From Schistosoma mansoni (taxonomy: Eukaryota; Platyhelminthes; Trematoda; Strigeidida; Schistosomatidae), in NCBI RefSeq assembly GCF_000237925.1, contig NC_031495.1, positions 18,682,435-18,746,434 on the forward strand: a stretch of DNA of 64,000 nt, given 5' to 3'. The notes beneath the pieces were generated by a model. It ran no database searches, had not been told where the DNA came from, and saw only the letters and a program-made list of their open reading frames with translations. The position numbers and the translations under genes are program-made. This document shows, piece by piece, positions 44,701 to 55,999 of the stretch. Every line of letters starts with the position of its first letter. The stretch's first letter is position 1.

Positions 44701-47700
44701 GAAAAGTAACAACATTAATTTCTTTTTCTGTTTGTGACATAATTGTGAAAATGAATTCGTCGAAGCTTGTTTGAGATCATGTTTTGAAATATTTTGATAA
44801 GCACAAATTGATCACTTTGTATTCATGTGGAGGATTTACTGAACTTTATATTTGATGCAAATATACTGACAAGCACTTTCAGCAACCATTTGTAAGTTGA
44901 TACCTAAAGGAACTTATTTATCGCAATATAGTTAGAGCTTACGAGCAAACGTTTACAGTGAAGGGTTTATCATTATTCTCCACCTTCAATTCATCTATAA
45001 TTATTATTCATTAAATATAAATTTACGATGTTCATAGTATAAAAAGAAATATTTAAATGAGACCTATTAATTTCATTCTTTAAAACATTACCATTTTTGA
45101 AATCAAATCAATCGAAAAATATTTTTCTATCATTAAAATTTATTCATTTTCAGCTTGTATACCTCCATAGAGGGTAGAAATAATAGTGTAAACCATTCTG
45201 TAATCTAACTGACTTCTATTTCATATATCAGCAATAGTTAGTGTTTACAACTTCGAATTAGTCTATCAATTTTACGGATCACAATATTGCACTCTCATGT
45301 ACCTCTATGTAATAAAGGCATTTGACTAATATTTCACTGCATTATTTAATATAGGACAGTGAGTCATATTCACCTAGATGGTCGAATTTTCTTCACATAA
45401 TTGTTGTTTTGAAAATTTCATTTGTCCTAATCAAGTCATTCTTATTGTCTTAACTGCAGACGGTCGACAAAAGGCAACGTTTGCACATCGGTTCAAGTTG
45501 CCATACTCCATTAGCGCAGGGAGATAGAACTGTCAGATCAAAACCCAGAACAGTAGACAAGGTAACATTATCAGTGGCAATAGGAAAATTAGGCATTGAA
45601 AATACGATTTAAGAAAAAAATATAAGTTACTGAAATAAAAATATTTGAGAAAAATTAAGATGCTCAGGATCTCGGGGAACGACAAACAATGGATGCACCT
45701 GCGTCATCGCAAACAATTTTGGACTGTGACATTCCGAGACTCTGACCATTGGTTACAATAACCACACGAAACCCAACCATGTAGTCTACAACAGTGAACA
45801 TGGCTCAGTCTAACAGTTAGTATCTTCATGAACTAATCCTATGTTCTAGTTTGAACGCTCCTGGCATTCTCTCAACCCAGTCTTACACCAGCTATCATCG
45901 CGTGTCGAAGTAGTCGGTGGGTGAGCAGACAGTCACCACATCCCTAACCTACGAATATCCTCTATTTTTGATGGTCATGTTTTACAGATACAAAGTACAA
46001 CGGAGCAAACTGTCGCACAGTGTACTTCGTCCTCTGATTGGCAGGTAGATATCTGTCCAATCCCACAGGTGATGTAAGTCAGGAAAAGCCAATCGAGCCT
46101 TCTGAATTCGTGGTCATATTTCGTAAGGCACCAATCCACCAGTGCTGGTGGGACTCACAAAGAGAAGTGAAATTATAGGTAAGCTCAACTAGTTCACCCC
46201 CTACCAATAATTCAAGCATCTACACAGACTAGTCCTGAAACAACACTTGCATTTGGAGGGAGAACCGCGTCCCAAACATCCTTGCATTACTGCTTAGAAT
46301 GGTCGGAAGACTGCATTTCGACAGCGTCTTCACCAAACAGAACTATATAATCTACATATTCTAAGTCAACAAGTGAATCTCAAAGTGGGAGGTCCATTTC
46401 TCACAGATCAGGTAATCAAAGTATTATTTCTAAAAGGACATCTACAACAAAGTTGGACAAAAATGGGAAAATCAGACAGTCTTAACGAAAGCCACTTAAG
46501 GTTATGAATTCCGAAGACAATTCAGGACAGACCAGTAGTGTTTGAGTGGCAAGCCTGTACAAGGTGAATGTCCTTCATTGATACACTTTTTGATGACAGA
46601 CACTAACATGGAACATCACAACCAACAGAGTCAAACGCCCTCTTCAGGTCCAGGAATACAACTATGGTTGGACATCGAAAACTGTGTCCATGTTCCAGAA
46701 CCTGTAAAAGGGTGAATATTTGGTCTATTTATCTACATTCAGATCTGAAACTAGACTGGCTTCCCCAGTTTCGCTCTTCATGAGACCTAGTTAAATGTCG
46801 GAGTATTATTGAAGCTAATATTTCAGACACTATATTACTTGCATTACAATATGATAATTCTAAACATACACGTGGTTTTTGATAACTATAAAAACCTACA
46901 TTGGAGGACAACTTTTATAAAATAGACATTTAGCTGTGTAGGATTTTTTTTTAGAAAGACAGGCCTTTAAATCTTTTATTATTAATTGGTGTGCATTATC
47001 CTAGCGGTAGCAAGAATCATTGTCAAAATTAGCAGCTCATTTGTTTTGGAAGTCCTGCTCTTTACAAACAGCCTTAAGCCGCTAAATACTTGTCAACTGA
47101 AAGCTATGGCCTGGTGTGATATTTTATAAAATCATGTCTGAGTTTAGGATTGTTATTATAATCATTCGCACTGTGATGCGAATTAGACAAAATGAATCTA
47201 GTTATTACGTCACAGTGTTACCACTAGAGTAAAATTTTCGTATTATAACTATATTACATATGAGTAACGAACATTTATCCCTTTTCTTGTACCTTACTAA
47301 CTTAGTCAATAGTAAACTTTTTAATTGTTTAATAAATATTTTGTCTATTCAGCCGCGCTGAAAGTTTTTTCGTGCCTATGCGAGTTGAGATTTTACTGTT
47401 CGTATTAAATACATTACTTTTAATATGAATTAGATACAAACTAACTATTATTTATAAGATCTTTCGTCTAAATTTGAACTAAGTTTCACAGTAAGTGGGC
47501 GCTATGTTAATCTAAGACATTAAGGTCGAAAAAATACATTTGTGACATCTCAGAGGCTGAATTTTAAGTGAATCCAATGTTTCTCTCGGCAATCTGGTCC
47601 AAGCCTATTCAAGGAAATACAATCAAAAATCACAATTATCGAATATAAATAGGTACATGATTCTCCAGTTAACTGCATATTAAACAGGTCATTCAATCAA

Positions 47701-50700
47701 TCAGCCAAACTCTATGTATCTAGGTGAGACACAAGGAAAATTGAATATGAGGATGAAGGAACACAAACTTTGCTTGAAGCGCATTTCTAAAGCCTCAGAT
47801 GAAATGAAAAAGCTCGAAAACAAATCAGCGATAACATTACACTCAGCAGAGTCTGGCCATACAATTGATTTCAATAGCACAAAAATCCTACAAAAAAGTT
47901 TCGGATATTACAAAAAGAGACTAACAGCTAAAGCCATACACATGAGGGCAAATCTAAACAGCATTAATAGCAAAGATGAAATGCAATTAGCTGTCCCATG
48001 GCAACTAATGATTATTAAGTAAACCTGAATTCTTTATTCCATTTAATCTATCAATCATTATCTGAACAACAACAACAACAATTACTCTCAACTGTTCTAA
48101 TTAGCTGATTTATTTAAATATATGATAAACAATTAACCTAAGTAGCACATTAGCACAAGCACGCATTCATTTATTTTTATTTTACTTATTTGTCATTTTA
48201 TGCAAGCTGTGACATGTTTGACCCATATATTCTATGAAAATTGTCTATTTCCTTCAGAAATTCACTGATCAACCTTGTTCTCACACCTCAGATTCACTTT
48301 TAAATACACACAATCTGTTATCTTAACACACTTTTCGCTACACATTAGATGTCTCATACACACTACAGCAAATATTTACTTTCAACATTGTTGAAATGAT
48401 TGGATGATCTGTTTAATATACAGTTAACTGGAGAATCGTGTACCTATTTATATTCAATAATTGTGATGTTTGATTGTATTTCTTTGAATAAGCTTGGACC
48501 AGATTGCTGAGAGAAACGTTGGACTTACTTAAAATTCAATAGCTGAGATTTTTCAAACATATTTTTCCTCCTTAATGTCTGACTGTTATTTGTTGTAAAA
48601 GCACTTATTATTTATATACTTACATACATAAATATTCCGAGGAGCTTAGATAGCTTTTTAACTTTATTTGACCTTGGGCGAATTGTTTCAGTAAATATAG
48701 CACGGTATGTTTGATATTTCAGACACTTTTGTTCAAATTTCAGTGAATTCCTCTGAGTAAACACTCTACTTATTTATCTATATATCGACTAAGAAAGAAC
48801 GTTTCATAAAGGTCTGTACAGGAATATACGGGTATTAATCATCTATGTTTCTTCACAAAACGCTAACTCCATTTTATGAAGTAAATTCTTCCCCCCCCCC
48901 CATTATGCCAAACTTTGTGATAAGGCCGAGTACATAAAGAATATGTTACGTTCACCGAACGCAAACTAAGATTCTCTTAATTGATATTTTGATGAGTTAG
49001 TGAATTCAATAAGAGTCAGAATTAGCGGTATTTATATTAATTTTAACAATTGAATTCATTAGTCGATCTAAGCTAAACCACCCTTGAAAACCTGGAAGCA
49101 CTCCACAGCAGTGCACTTGTATTGAAATTTTCCATGAACTTGCAAACCATTTAGTTAAAAGAGCATCGAATGATGAATAACTGTTATCTTCTAAGGCACA
49201 CAAATCAAATCTATTAGTAACATTTCTACTGATCAACACAACACAGCAATAAAATGTAATGTGGACGATTTTTGCAGATTATGTCTGATTGACCTAGGTT
49301 TTGGATTGATGGTTACTCGCAAACCAGGGACATAATGTAACTTTAGGGACTGAAGGTTCATTTGTAGAGTCAGAAACAAGAAATCCAGATTGAAGATTTG
49401 TGTGGAAATTGAGTTAGAGATACCTTATCTCTAACCCATAAAGTAATTCAAAATGGACATTCAAAAAAATACGGTATTAAATTCTTGTACTTTATATCAC
49501 GTAAGCTTAAAAAAATATGCAAATTCTTGTAGAGTATAAATGCATGATAAAAAATTACACCTGGTGTAAGCTTAGTTGAAACAACTTAGATATTTACGAG
49601 GAAAAAATAAACTGCGTTCATTTACGTCTTGATCACTTGTAAAATACAAAAAAAACATTTACAAGATCATCATGAAAAAAGTTAAACACTCACCAGAGGA
49701 AATGTCCATGCCAGTAATACGCCCGGAGAGCAAAATTTTGTTAGTATTTTCTCCAGATCGTTCATCCCAAATACGTAAATGTTGATCAAAATGGCCAGTA
49801 ACAAGCGCAGACATGGAGGGACAAACAACTACATCTTGGAATGTGGAAGCAGCCATGATGGTACGCCTACAACAGCACTTGTCAACGTCCCAAATCTGAG
49901 ATTATCCAAAGTAAAATTAATTGATCGCAGAAGGAAATTTAGCCATTATTACATAAAACGAAATAGAAGCTGCACAACCTTTTAGATCAGGGTAATGAGT
50001 AGTTAAGCACACTTTTAAGTGTCACGTTATAAAAATCCGTGTGGTGTCGAAATGAATTTTTCTGAGAACCAGTAAAATATTACATCGAGTATAGAACGGA
50101 CATTTGAACAAAATACCATTTAAGTATCCTGTTTTGAAAATGGATTCTTGGCAAATTCCAAAATACAGCTGATGTAATTTTAGTGAGTTCAAGCGAAATC
50201 TTGTCTCAACCTTGTTCAGGAACTGGACATGTTTCGTGTGATTTTTAATAAACGATTTTGCTCAAACGCTTCAATCTAAGATCTCTGCTCCATGGATCAA
50301 TCATCATATAGTTCTACACATGCAGGATGATGCCTAACATACAGAGAATTTATGTCATCAATGTGTCTTAACCTGTTCAGCTTCATAAAATAAAATCATC
50401 CATAAAGTAAAAATTGAGCAAGTATTCAACACCTGATATTAAAACTTTTTGAAAAGAATAGTGGTAGTAATAACAGTAAACACTCTAAATTACCTTGATC
50501 GTTCTGTCTGATGAAGCAGTAACAACGCGGTTAGCAGACCCCATGAATTTAGCAGAGATAACACGCTCAGAATGCCCTGTCAAGTTGACTCGAAGTCTGG
50601 AATCATTTAGTGTCCATACACGACAAGAAAAATCACTTGACGCACCTAAAACAGCAGTTTCCTAAAATAAATCATGAAAAAGAGCAGGTGAAATAACACT

Positions 50701-53700
50701 AAGCGGGTTAATATCATGGAGAAAAGAAAACACAAATATTTAACATTCTCTGGCTGCGAAATTGTACTGGAGAACGCAAAAGTTAAGAACACTTAAAAGC
50801 CACAACTGGATTCAGGAAAAGAAGTGCTTTAACGTGAATACATATAAATTAGGACCACTAACAATCAGCGATAGTTTGATAAGAGAAACGGAGAGAAAAC
50901 AACCATTCCATTTAAGTTTTACTGAAATAGAGTGGGATAAATGAGGAGTCGTAAAACTACGAGTTCAGATCAATAACCCTCTAAAGATTTATGCGAAAAA
51001 GAATTTACACCAGCAAAGTAAATTATAAGCGATTTTGACTGGTAGTTTCTACTGTTACGCAAAGCCAAATCAGGTATCATGTCCTCCATGGCCTACACTA
51101 ACAATCAGTGATTGTCACTGTATGGTTTTGTGAAGATTCCTAAATTTGAAGTTACAGGCAACGGACTAGCTACGGAGTCACATGATTTACAGACCAGGCC
51201 CTCGCTGAGAAGGCTGTACGACCTGGCTTTGATTCTCGGCAGAGTTGTGAGTGTGTATTGGAGAGGAGTCCTAGACCGTGGCGAAACACCTATCTAATAC
51301 TTTTTGGGTTTTATTAGTTGTCTGACTAAAGTCAATTTGTGATTCAAAACTTCACAGTCGCTGATTTATTGGACTATTGCCAAGTCTTTGCAAAAACTGA
51401 TTTCTTTCTAACGATTGATCTAGTGAAAAAAATACCCCGATGTAGCCAGTAGCTCCGGATGGACTAAATGTTTGCAAGTCCGCTTGACTATTTTACAGAA
51501 AACATAATATTGGCATGAGCAAACTACAATAGCCAGAAATAAACAGGTCAACAAAACAACGGGCAGTAAACGGCAAACTGAATGTAAACTTATTGAGTGG
51601 TGTGAAACAATTCACAACCAAATTTCTAGCGAGATTAGTACTTATATTACTGAACAAGAAAGATGAACAGATCTATGCCACTTGGCGACGAATTACCGAA
51701 AAAGGTAGAAAAAGCAGAATTTCACATAACTAGCGTTACTGACGTCGAGCGAGAACCGACATTTTAATCTGTCAAATGGAGAATGTTTTAGTGGTGTTCG
51801 AGTACAAACGCAGTGTCAAATACATTATTGTTATGTGTAGATTTAGAGATTGTGTGTTCTTTAACATTGCATAAATACGGTGAATATGCTGCAAGGAGGG
51901 TCAGTGGGCGATGTGATGATTGGTATTATATAACGTGAATATTCAGTTATTATTTGCCCCAGGATTTACTTTACCGATGTTACTTTTCGGTCCCGTTTTT
52001 GTGTTGACTTTATTTCGCATAGTTAGTTGCTATTCCTGTTTTTTTTTATAACTTTTCTCATTAGATATATATACTAAAACAGCTTGAACTGATAAAAATA
52101 ATTAGGTTCCGAGGCGTCTTTGCCTGTCTATTCGTCAGGCCCATATAAGCAGAATAACCTGAGACTTCCGCGAATTAGAAAATTAGGTGATCAGATCCAT
52201 TAATAGTTAAACACTAAACATATTTCACAAGGCAACGGTGGTTGATCTATAATTATTATATGGCATCTAATAATCTAAAAGTATTCACACGGTCCACTGG
52301 TTTAGATGCATAAAACGTGGCCGCGACTATTTCTGAATACCTGCTCTAATGACACTAGGAATAAATTCCTCTGGAAAGACATTTGATGTACACATAAGAT
52401 TTACTCAAAAAAAAACCCAGCTACGTTGGAAAACTCACATTTGGGTCAAAATCTATGGCAGTGACAGCAGCATTACAACCAACAAGGGTTGAATGGATTT
52501 CACATTTTCCTAGTTTCAAAAAATAAGCAATTGCAAAAGTGTAAAAACATTTGCACAATAAATTATTCTACTATAAAATATACAAATAGTACTTGACAAT
52601 TTTTACACCGTATATGATACAAAAGTCACTCAAGAGCAAAGTAAATCCAGAGTACACAACAACGCCTATAATTAAAGAAGGCTTCATTTTGACATAGTAA
52701 TGAATTCTACGCTGGATAATCAAAAAATGTGTACCATTTAGATATGTCCATAATCGGAGTTTACGATCAAACCCTGCTGATCCGAAAATGTGGCCTGACG
52801 GAGTGAATCGAACGCTATTTACTTCATTTTCGTTAGCATCCTAGAAGCGACAATCACAAGAATGTTAATAGAGAACTTACTATTTTGACTGCAACATTAC
52901 GCGGAAGTGCAGATTTACAGGGTAATGGTTTGTCCGAACAATCACTAAAAAGTTACAAGAAACAACACAATTAAACCTATCAGTAACGAATATAGTTGAA
53001 TTAACTGCATCTTGAAGATTTTTGCGGATTGTTTCTTGAGCTTTTCTACGAAATGTTTAATATTTTGGACTTACCTATATTGTACATCATACTCAATATT
53101 TTTTAACCTTTCAACAGTGGATTGGAGAGCCTTTATTCGTTTCATGAGTTGCAGATTATCATCCTCAAGTTGCCTGTTTTTTGTTTCTAGTGCCTTCGTG
53201 GTCAGTAAGTGTGAGGCCTGTTCATCTGTAAGCAACTGAGAACACAAGTTGCATAACACCAACACAACACACTTCTTTAGTCTCCTCCAGCTCCTTAACC
53301 CTCTCCATCAAGTGATGGTTCTGCGCTTGGTTAGCCTTAAGACAGTCTTCTAACTCTGAAATCCTAAACAGCTAGCTTATATAACTGTGAAACCAACTTC
53401 AACGACTTTGATTGAAGCAAGGTGTCTTTCTCCTGGAGAACTCTATTTAAATCAATAACATTTTGCGCGAGCTAGAAGTTTTACAAACAGAATTTTGAAC
53501 TTACGCTCCCTTTCTGTCGATGCAATTCGGTAACCTCTTCTTGCAAATGAAACACCTTTTGCTCATAGTCATAAGATTTAACAGACTTTCTAAAAGAGAT
53601 CCTAATATCAATGGAAAGAAGGGTACATCTTTTCAAGCTCTAGTTGTATTGCGGATTTCTCTTGTTGACATGATGTTAATTCACGAACAAGTCGAGTGTT

Positions 53701-53875
53701 TTCCCCTTTAAGGTATAGCACAAGATCCTTATTCGAGTTGTCTGAAATTGCAAATGAATGCGAATGTAAACAAACATTGTGTAAAAATATCAGTAAAAAA
53801 CGACTTCTCAATAATATCGCGTTCAAAAAGTGATGAAAGTATAGCAGCTTTCCATGAAGGATCCTCCTTTTCCAT
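41662..53875 (-). CDS. ATG16L: ATG16L autophagy protein, complete 13-exon gene (520 aa)
   Basis: ATG16L forms the ATG12-ATG5-ATG16L complex that places LC3/ATG8 on membranes. Coding exons (minus): 53875-53776, 53741-53627, 53589-53505, 53471-53398, 53363-53273, 53235-53075, 52944-52881, 52840-52735, 52509-52439, 50661-50494, 49895-49694, 44326-44095, 41755-41662. They total 1563 bases, 521 codons with stop, and each phase fits the next. The N terminus has an ATG5-binding-like helix (WKAAILSSLFERD, residues 7-19) and TQYNSNKDLVLYLKGEN, like human QYNKLLEKSDL. A coiled coil spans about 40-205 (VIDLNRVLQEKD). Seven WD40 blades fill about 230-520. The first six introns are 33-130 bases, the last up to 5367. 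The linker between coiled coil and WD40 is only about 25 residues, far shorter than in human ATG16L1. Confidence 0.95.
42311..42469 (-). other. Exon-like open stretch in the last ATG16L intron
   Basis: After a plausible acceptor (TGTATTTATAG), 53 codons are open to a TAA: YQKYDLGMQEISRPKVVTVS, followed by VESAKVIGKYELKCC. Composition is protein-like, but the phase does not fit ATG16L exon 12 and I recognise no family. It may be chance or part of an unknown transcript. Confidence 0.2.
43585..43650 (+). repeat. SINE fragment in the last ATG16L intron
   Basis: GAAGCTAGACCACCATGGAA and the following CCTAGAAGCACTG match the block at 31586-31620 of the tRNA-derived SINE. Confidence 0.55.
44095..44326 (-). 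CDS. ATG16L: ATG16L, exon 12 (WD40)
   Basis: 232 bases, acceptor CATTTCTTAG, donor GTATGT. Reads (D)FTTVLACTRNNTLEIVDLRT, then a GFQTGLDIVRPCFSPDSDY block and YVAAGGHDGGVYIWSTVSGN. The VDLRTN and SPD-x-YVAAG segments are hallmark ATG16L WD40 sequence. The first two bases complete the aspartate codon begun in exon 11, and two trailing bases start the threonine finished in exon 13. Confidence 0.95.
45440..46900 (-). mobile_element. Decayed RTE-like LINE in ATG16L intron
   Basis: It is collinear with the 3' part of the LINE at 8504. The plus strand near 45490 (CGGTTCAAGTTGCCATACTC) corresponds to the 3' UTR near 8545. At 46729-46830 the minus strand encodes NIVSEILASIILRHLTRSHE, matching residues 682-700 of the LINE protein. 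Between them, degraded RT and C-terminal segments align in order. Many breaks; old. It lies in the same orientation as ATG16L. Confidence 0.8.
47546..48552 (+). mobile_element. Truncated Penelope-like element between inverted repeats
   Basis: A plus-strand GIY-YIG endonuclease remnant (47714-48022) and its 3' flank are enclosed by about 155-base repeats in opposite orientation: 47546-47700 and 48398-48552. Both resemble 14425-14582 beside the larger Penelope-like element. Penelope-like elements are known to carry terminal repeats in direct or inverted arrangement and to be 5' truncated, which fits. The repeat arms have diverged noticeably, so the copy is not recent. Confidence 0.8.
47714..48022 (+). 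pseudogene. Penelope GIY-YIG endonuclease remnant
   Basis: 102 codons, MYLGETQGKLNMRMKEHKLC through SAITLHSAESGHTIDFNSTK to LAVPWQLMIIK, matching the C-terminal 100 residues of the frame at 20339-21589. The YVGET of the larger copy is YLGET here. The reverse transcriptase is absent, so this cannot act alone. Confidence 0.88.
49045..49115 (+). repeat. SINE fragment in ATG16L intron
   Basis: GTCGATCTAAGCTAAACCAC and the following CTTGAAAACCTGGAAGCACT match the non-tRNA part of the SINE at 31530-31900. Confidence 0.55.
49694..49895 (-). CDS. ATG16L: ATG16L, exon 11 (WD40)
   Basis: 202 bases, acceptor AATCTCAG, donor GTGAGT. Reads IWDVDKCCCRRTIMAASTFQ, then DVVVCPSMSALVTGHFDQHL, RIWDERSGENTNK and ILLSGRITGMDISS. 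This matches the human order (LWDLRS to [20 protein letters not shown], then LLGKITALDL). The exon begins in phase 0, upstream of its first ATG, and ends after one base of an aspartate codon. Confidence 0.95.
50494..50661 (-). CDS. ATG16L: ATG16L, exon 10 (WD40)
   Basis: 168 bases, exactly 56 codons. Reads ETAVLGASSDFSCRVWTLND, then SRLRVNLTGHSERVISAKFM and GSANRVVTASSDRTIK. Human has [31 protein letters not shown] at the same place. Acceptor TTATTTTAG, donor GTAATT. Confidence 0.95.
51112..51310 (+). repeat. Possible SINE-like block in ATG16L intron
   Basis: The stretch 51150-51295 is GC-richer than its surroundings. It contains GCTTTGATTCTCGG, weakly like a polymerase III B box, and AGGAGTCCTAGACC followed by GGCGAAACACC, which loosely recalls a hammerhead stem II plus CGAAAC core. 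Neither is complete. It may be a remote SM-alpha relative. Confidence 0.3.
52439..52509 (-). CDS. ATG16L: ATG16L, exon 9 (WD40)
   Basis: 71 bases. Two bases complete a glycine codon, then KCEIHSTLVGCNAAVTAIDF and DPN. Human has SLSGSNAGITSIEFD here. Acceptor TTGAAACTAG, donor GTGAGT. Too short to be visible as an ORF; found by following the WD40 series. Confidence 0.92.
52735..52840 (-). CDS. ATG16L: ATG16L, exon 8 (first WD40 blade)
   Basis: 106 bases. Reads DANENEVNSVRFTPSGHIFG, then SAGFDRKLRLWTYLN plus one base. Human has [31 protein letters not shown] in slightly different lettering. Acceptor CGCTTCTAG, donor GTACAC. Confidence 0.93.
52881..53875 (-). CDS. ATG16L: ATG16L, exons 1-7 (ATG5-binding helix, coiled coil, linker)
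   Basis: Seven exons separated by introns of 34, 37, 33, 34, 37 and 130 bases. Exon 1 (ATG at 53875) gives MEKEDPSWKAAILSSLFERD and then IIEKSFFTDIFTQ, joining exon 2 at YNSNKDLVLYLKGENTRL. Exons 3-6 give coiled-coil sequence: YEQKVFHLQEEVTELHRQ, LAQNVIDLNRVLQEKDTLL, ISELEDCLKANQAQ, and RQLEDDNLQLMKRIKALQST. Exon 7 is a short linker, DCSDKPLPCKSALPRNVAVK. The open frames that run through the micro-introns (for example past 53776) are false continuations: removing the introns restores both the family match and the heptad pattern. Confidence 0.92.
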
Positions 53876-54328
53876 TTAAACTACCGCAAGGCCACACTTT
53901 TGTATTGAGCGCTCTGAAACATCTAATGCCTTTGTGATTTCTCAGTATAAACCAAAAGCTTTTCTTCAGATCTTATCTTGGTGTGACAGGATGTTTTCAT
54001 ATCTAAATCCGTGTACAACAAGAGTAATTCAGTTACTCGTCTTTATACCTTCAGTGAATTCGACAGGTATTATGATACTGATATGTTTTTAGTCTAAACT
54101 ATTGTGTTTTTCTTGAGTAAGTAGGGTCGCTTGATTCAGCAGATATCACGCCATCGAGAAGTCGTATTTTATGTAATAAAACCGTAAGATTAGAAGGAAG
54201 ATTAAAGAGAACAAGAGAGCTAAGTGTAAATAGAGCAAATGAAGTACATTGACTAATGTGTAGCAATAAAGAAATGCCAGAAAAAATAGGTTTGTGAGTC
54301 TTCGACGTTACTGCTGACCTCATTAGTT
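53876..54328. other. Upstream flank of ATG16L
   Basis: It presumably holds the ATG16L promoter and leader. I see no TATA element or other site I can support. Confidence 0.4.
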
Positions 54329-54489
54329 TTACTGGACAGATCTAGCTGAAAGCACTCGTTCACGCATCCTTAACAGGTCACCAGTGGGTGTGCCGTGCAA
54401 TGTGTCCCTTGAAACTCTCAGCCAGTCTAGATCAAACGTTTCTCGATATATCGATGGCCTTCCAAACAGACCTTCGAACTCATTCATTC
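54329..54489 (-). CDS. Possible terminal exon of an unknown gene
   Basis: On the minus strand an acceptor-like ATAAATCAG is followed by two bases and MNEFEGLFGRPSIYRETFDL, then DWLRVSRDTLHGTPTGDLLR, MRERVLSARSVQ and TAA. The 52 codons have protein-like composition and lie head-on upstream of ATG16L on the same strand. I recognise no family. It may be a last exon of a gene extending right, a single small ORF, or chance. Confidence 0.3.
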
Positions 54490-55119
54490 CTGATTTATAA
54501 TTTGACCAGGTTGGTAAACTTTAATTATTGGGGTGTCACATCTTAGGTCGTTGTCAAACACCGGATACCTTTGGTATCTTCAAACATGTATAAATAAGTA
54601 ACAGTATGGAATCATTATGAGATAAAACCTGGATTGGATCGGTCAACAATTGAAAAGAAGGACTGCTGTGATACATAAATACGATAAAACTAGTGAATAC
54701 AAAAATACCTGTCTGTTGATTCAAGCTTATATGAATACCAGGTCTCCCGTTGATATCACATCAGCTGGAAGGATATTTCAAGTAAGATAAACCAGTATTG
54801 AAAAAAGACGTGATTGTGCCCATTCTCTCACTCTTTAGCTTACGATTGCTCGATGGTCTGCTTGTGAACCTTGTGTTTTGCGTTCAGATACATATATTTT
54901 GATCTTATAGCTTGAATAATTAGTTATTTTTATGTTATCAGGTTGCCTTTTTCTTCTGCGGGTTATTTCCTCATGCAGATATTGCCACAATAGACTATTT
55001 CCTTTTAGCTGAATCGAATGTACCTATGTAAAACTGGTTTGCGGTTCATACTGAACCTCCATAATTTCCTTTAGGCATTAAGGCGTGTTGGACAGAATGG
55101 TCGATACTCGTTAACGCTA
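54490..55119. other. Intergenic stretch, unassigned
   Basis: AT-rich, nothing I can support. Confidence 0.4.
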
Positions 55120-55550
55120 GAGGAATTACTCATACTTAGATTGTCCAGAGCTGGTTTGTATCATGTTCACTACACCATAACTAGGAGTCGAACCAGAAAC
55201 CTGTCCAGTGCACAAACGCTTAACCTCTAAACCAGTGTGCAGAGATGCAACTGTGTGCAAGTCTAACCTCAATACATGACGTAAGTACCATCTTCATCGT
55301 CTTCAGTAGGTGTCTTCTTCACACTTGATACGGCTCGGTTTCATATGCCACGATTTTTCACTGGAAATCCGGAAATTCTCTTGGAGGCTAGGCACTTGTG
55401 ATCACATGGTGGATGTCAGTATGAGGTTGTGGAGATTGTTGAATTTTGTTGAAATCACCAAGCCGCATCGGATATGTCATGTTGAGAAGCCCCACACCAG
55501 AACGACACAGTCATGCAGTGCTTCCAGATCTTTGATGATTGTCTAACTTA
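55120..55550 (-). mobile_element. tRNA-derived SINE-like repeat
   Basis: On the minus strand near 55242, TGGTTTAGAGGTTAAGCG contains a polymerase III A box, and CTGGTTCGACTCCT near 55195 is a perfect B box. The adjoining 55270-55550 has phrases such as GATCTGGAAGCACTGCATGA (minus strand) like those in the SINE group at 31530 and 49045. The boundaries are estimates. The plus-strand frame at 55310-55546 crosses this repeat and is not a gene. Confidence 0.55.
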
Positions 55551-55999
55551 GATCGATCCGGAAATTCTGTGGAAAAATGCGTTTGTCAAAAAAGCAGTCT
55601 GCAAATTTAATCTTATCAAAAAGGGGAATGTATTTGTATCACGCCTAATTTTTTAACTGCTATGTAAAGATAACGTGTGGCGAACCTTTATGATACATCA
55701 GTAGATTAGCCGATTGTTTTAATAAAGTTTGTGGGATGTTTTTAAATTTCGTGGCTGTATCTGTAAGATATGTGTTCTTTGGAGTTTGAATTATGGACTG
55801 AGCAGCACTGTATTTCACAATCCTACTTGTTGATTGATTCCAATGCGTATAGCAGTTTGCAAACAGATTTCGTACTCTTCAAATCACGCATGTTACGCTT
55901 GTTTTCATATCACAAAGCTCTCTGGGACTTAGTTAAGCAATAGCCTAGATTATTATACAAATATTTAGTTGGATCTTTACAGGTGTGGGTTTTTGCCTA
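55551..55999. other. Intergenic stretch, unassigned
   Basis: Nothing recognisable. Confidence 0.4.

Larger units (their letters stand above)
44327..49693 (-). other. ATG16L intron 11 (5.4 kb), a retroelement sink
   Basis: The longest intron of the gene. It contains a decayed RTE-like LINE (45440-46900), a Penelope-like fragment with inverted terminal repeats (47546-48552), a C homopolymer near 48890 and a SINE piece near 49050-49115. The stretch 44330-45430 is AT-rich and unassigned. Confidence 0.85.

Noticed and set aside
48885-48905. C-homopolymer as a functional signal
   Set aside because: A simple homopolymer in an intron, with no associated structure.
51230-51300. Second hammerhead ribozyme
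   Set aside because: Only a loose stem II and CGAAAC string; the CUGANGA box and cleavage site are missing.
53075-53265. ATG16L exon 6 starting at the first ATG of the open frame (53265)
   Set aside because: The frame runs back through a 37-base intron; the acceptor at 53236 and the coiled-coil join with exon 5 are better.
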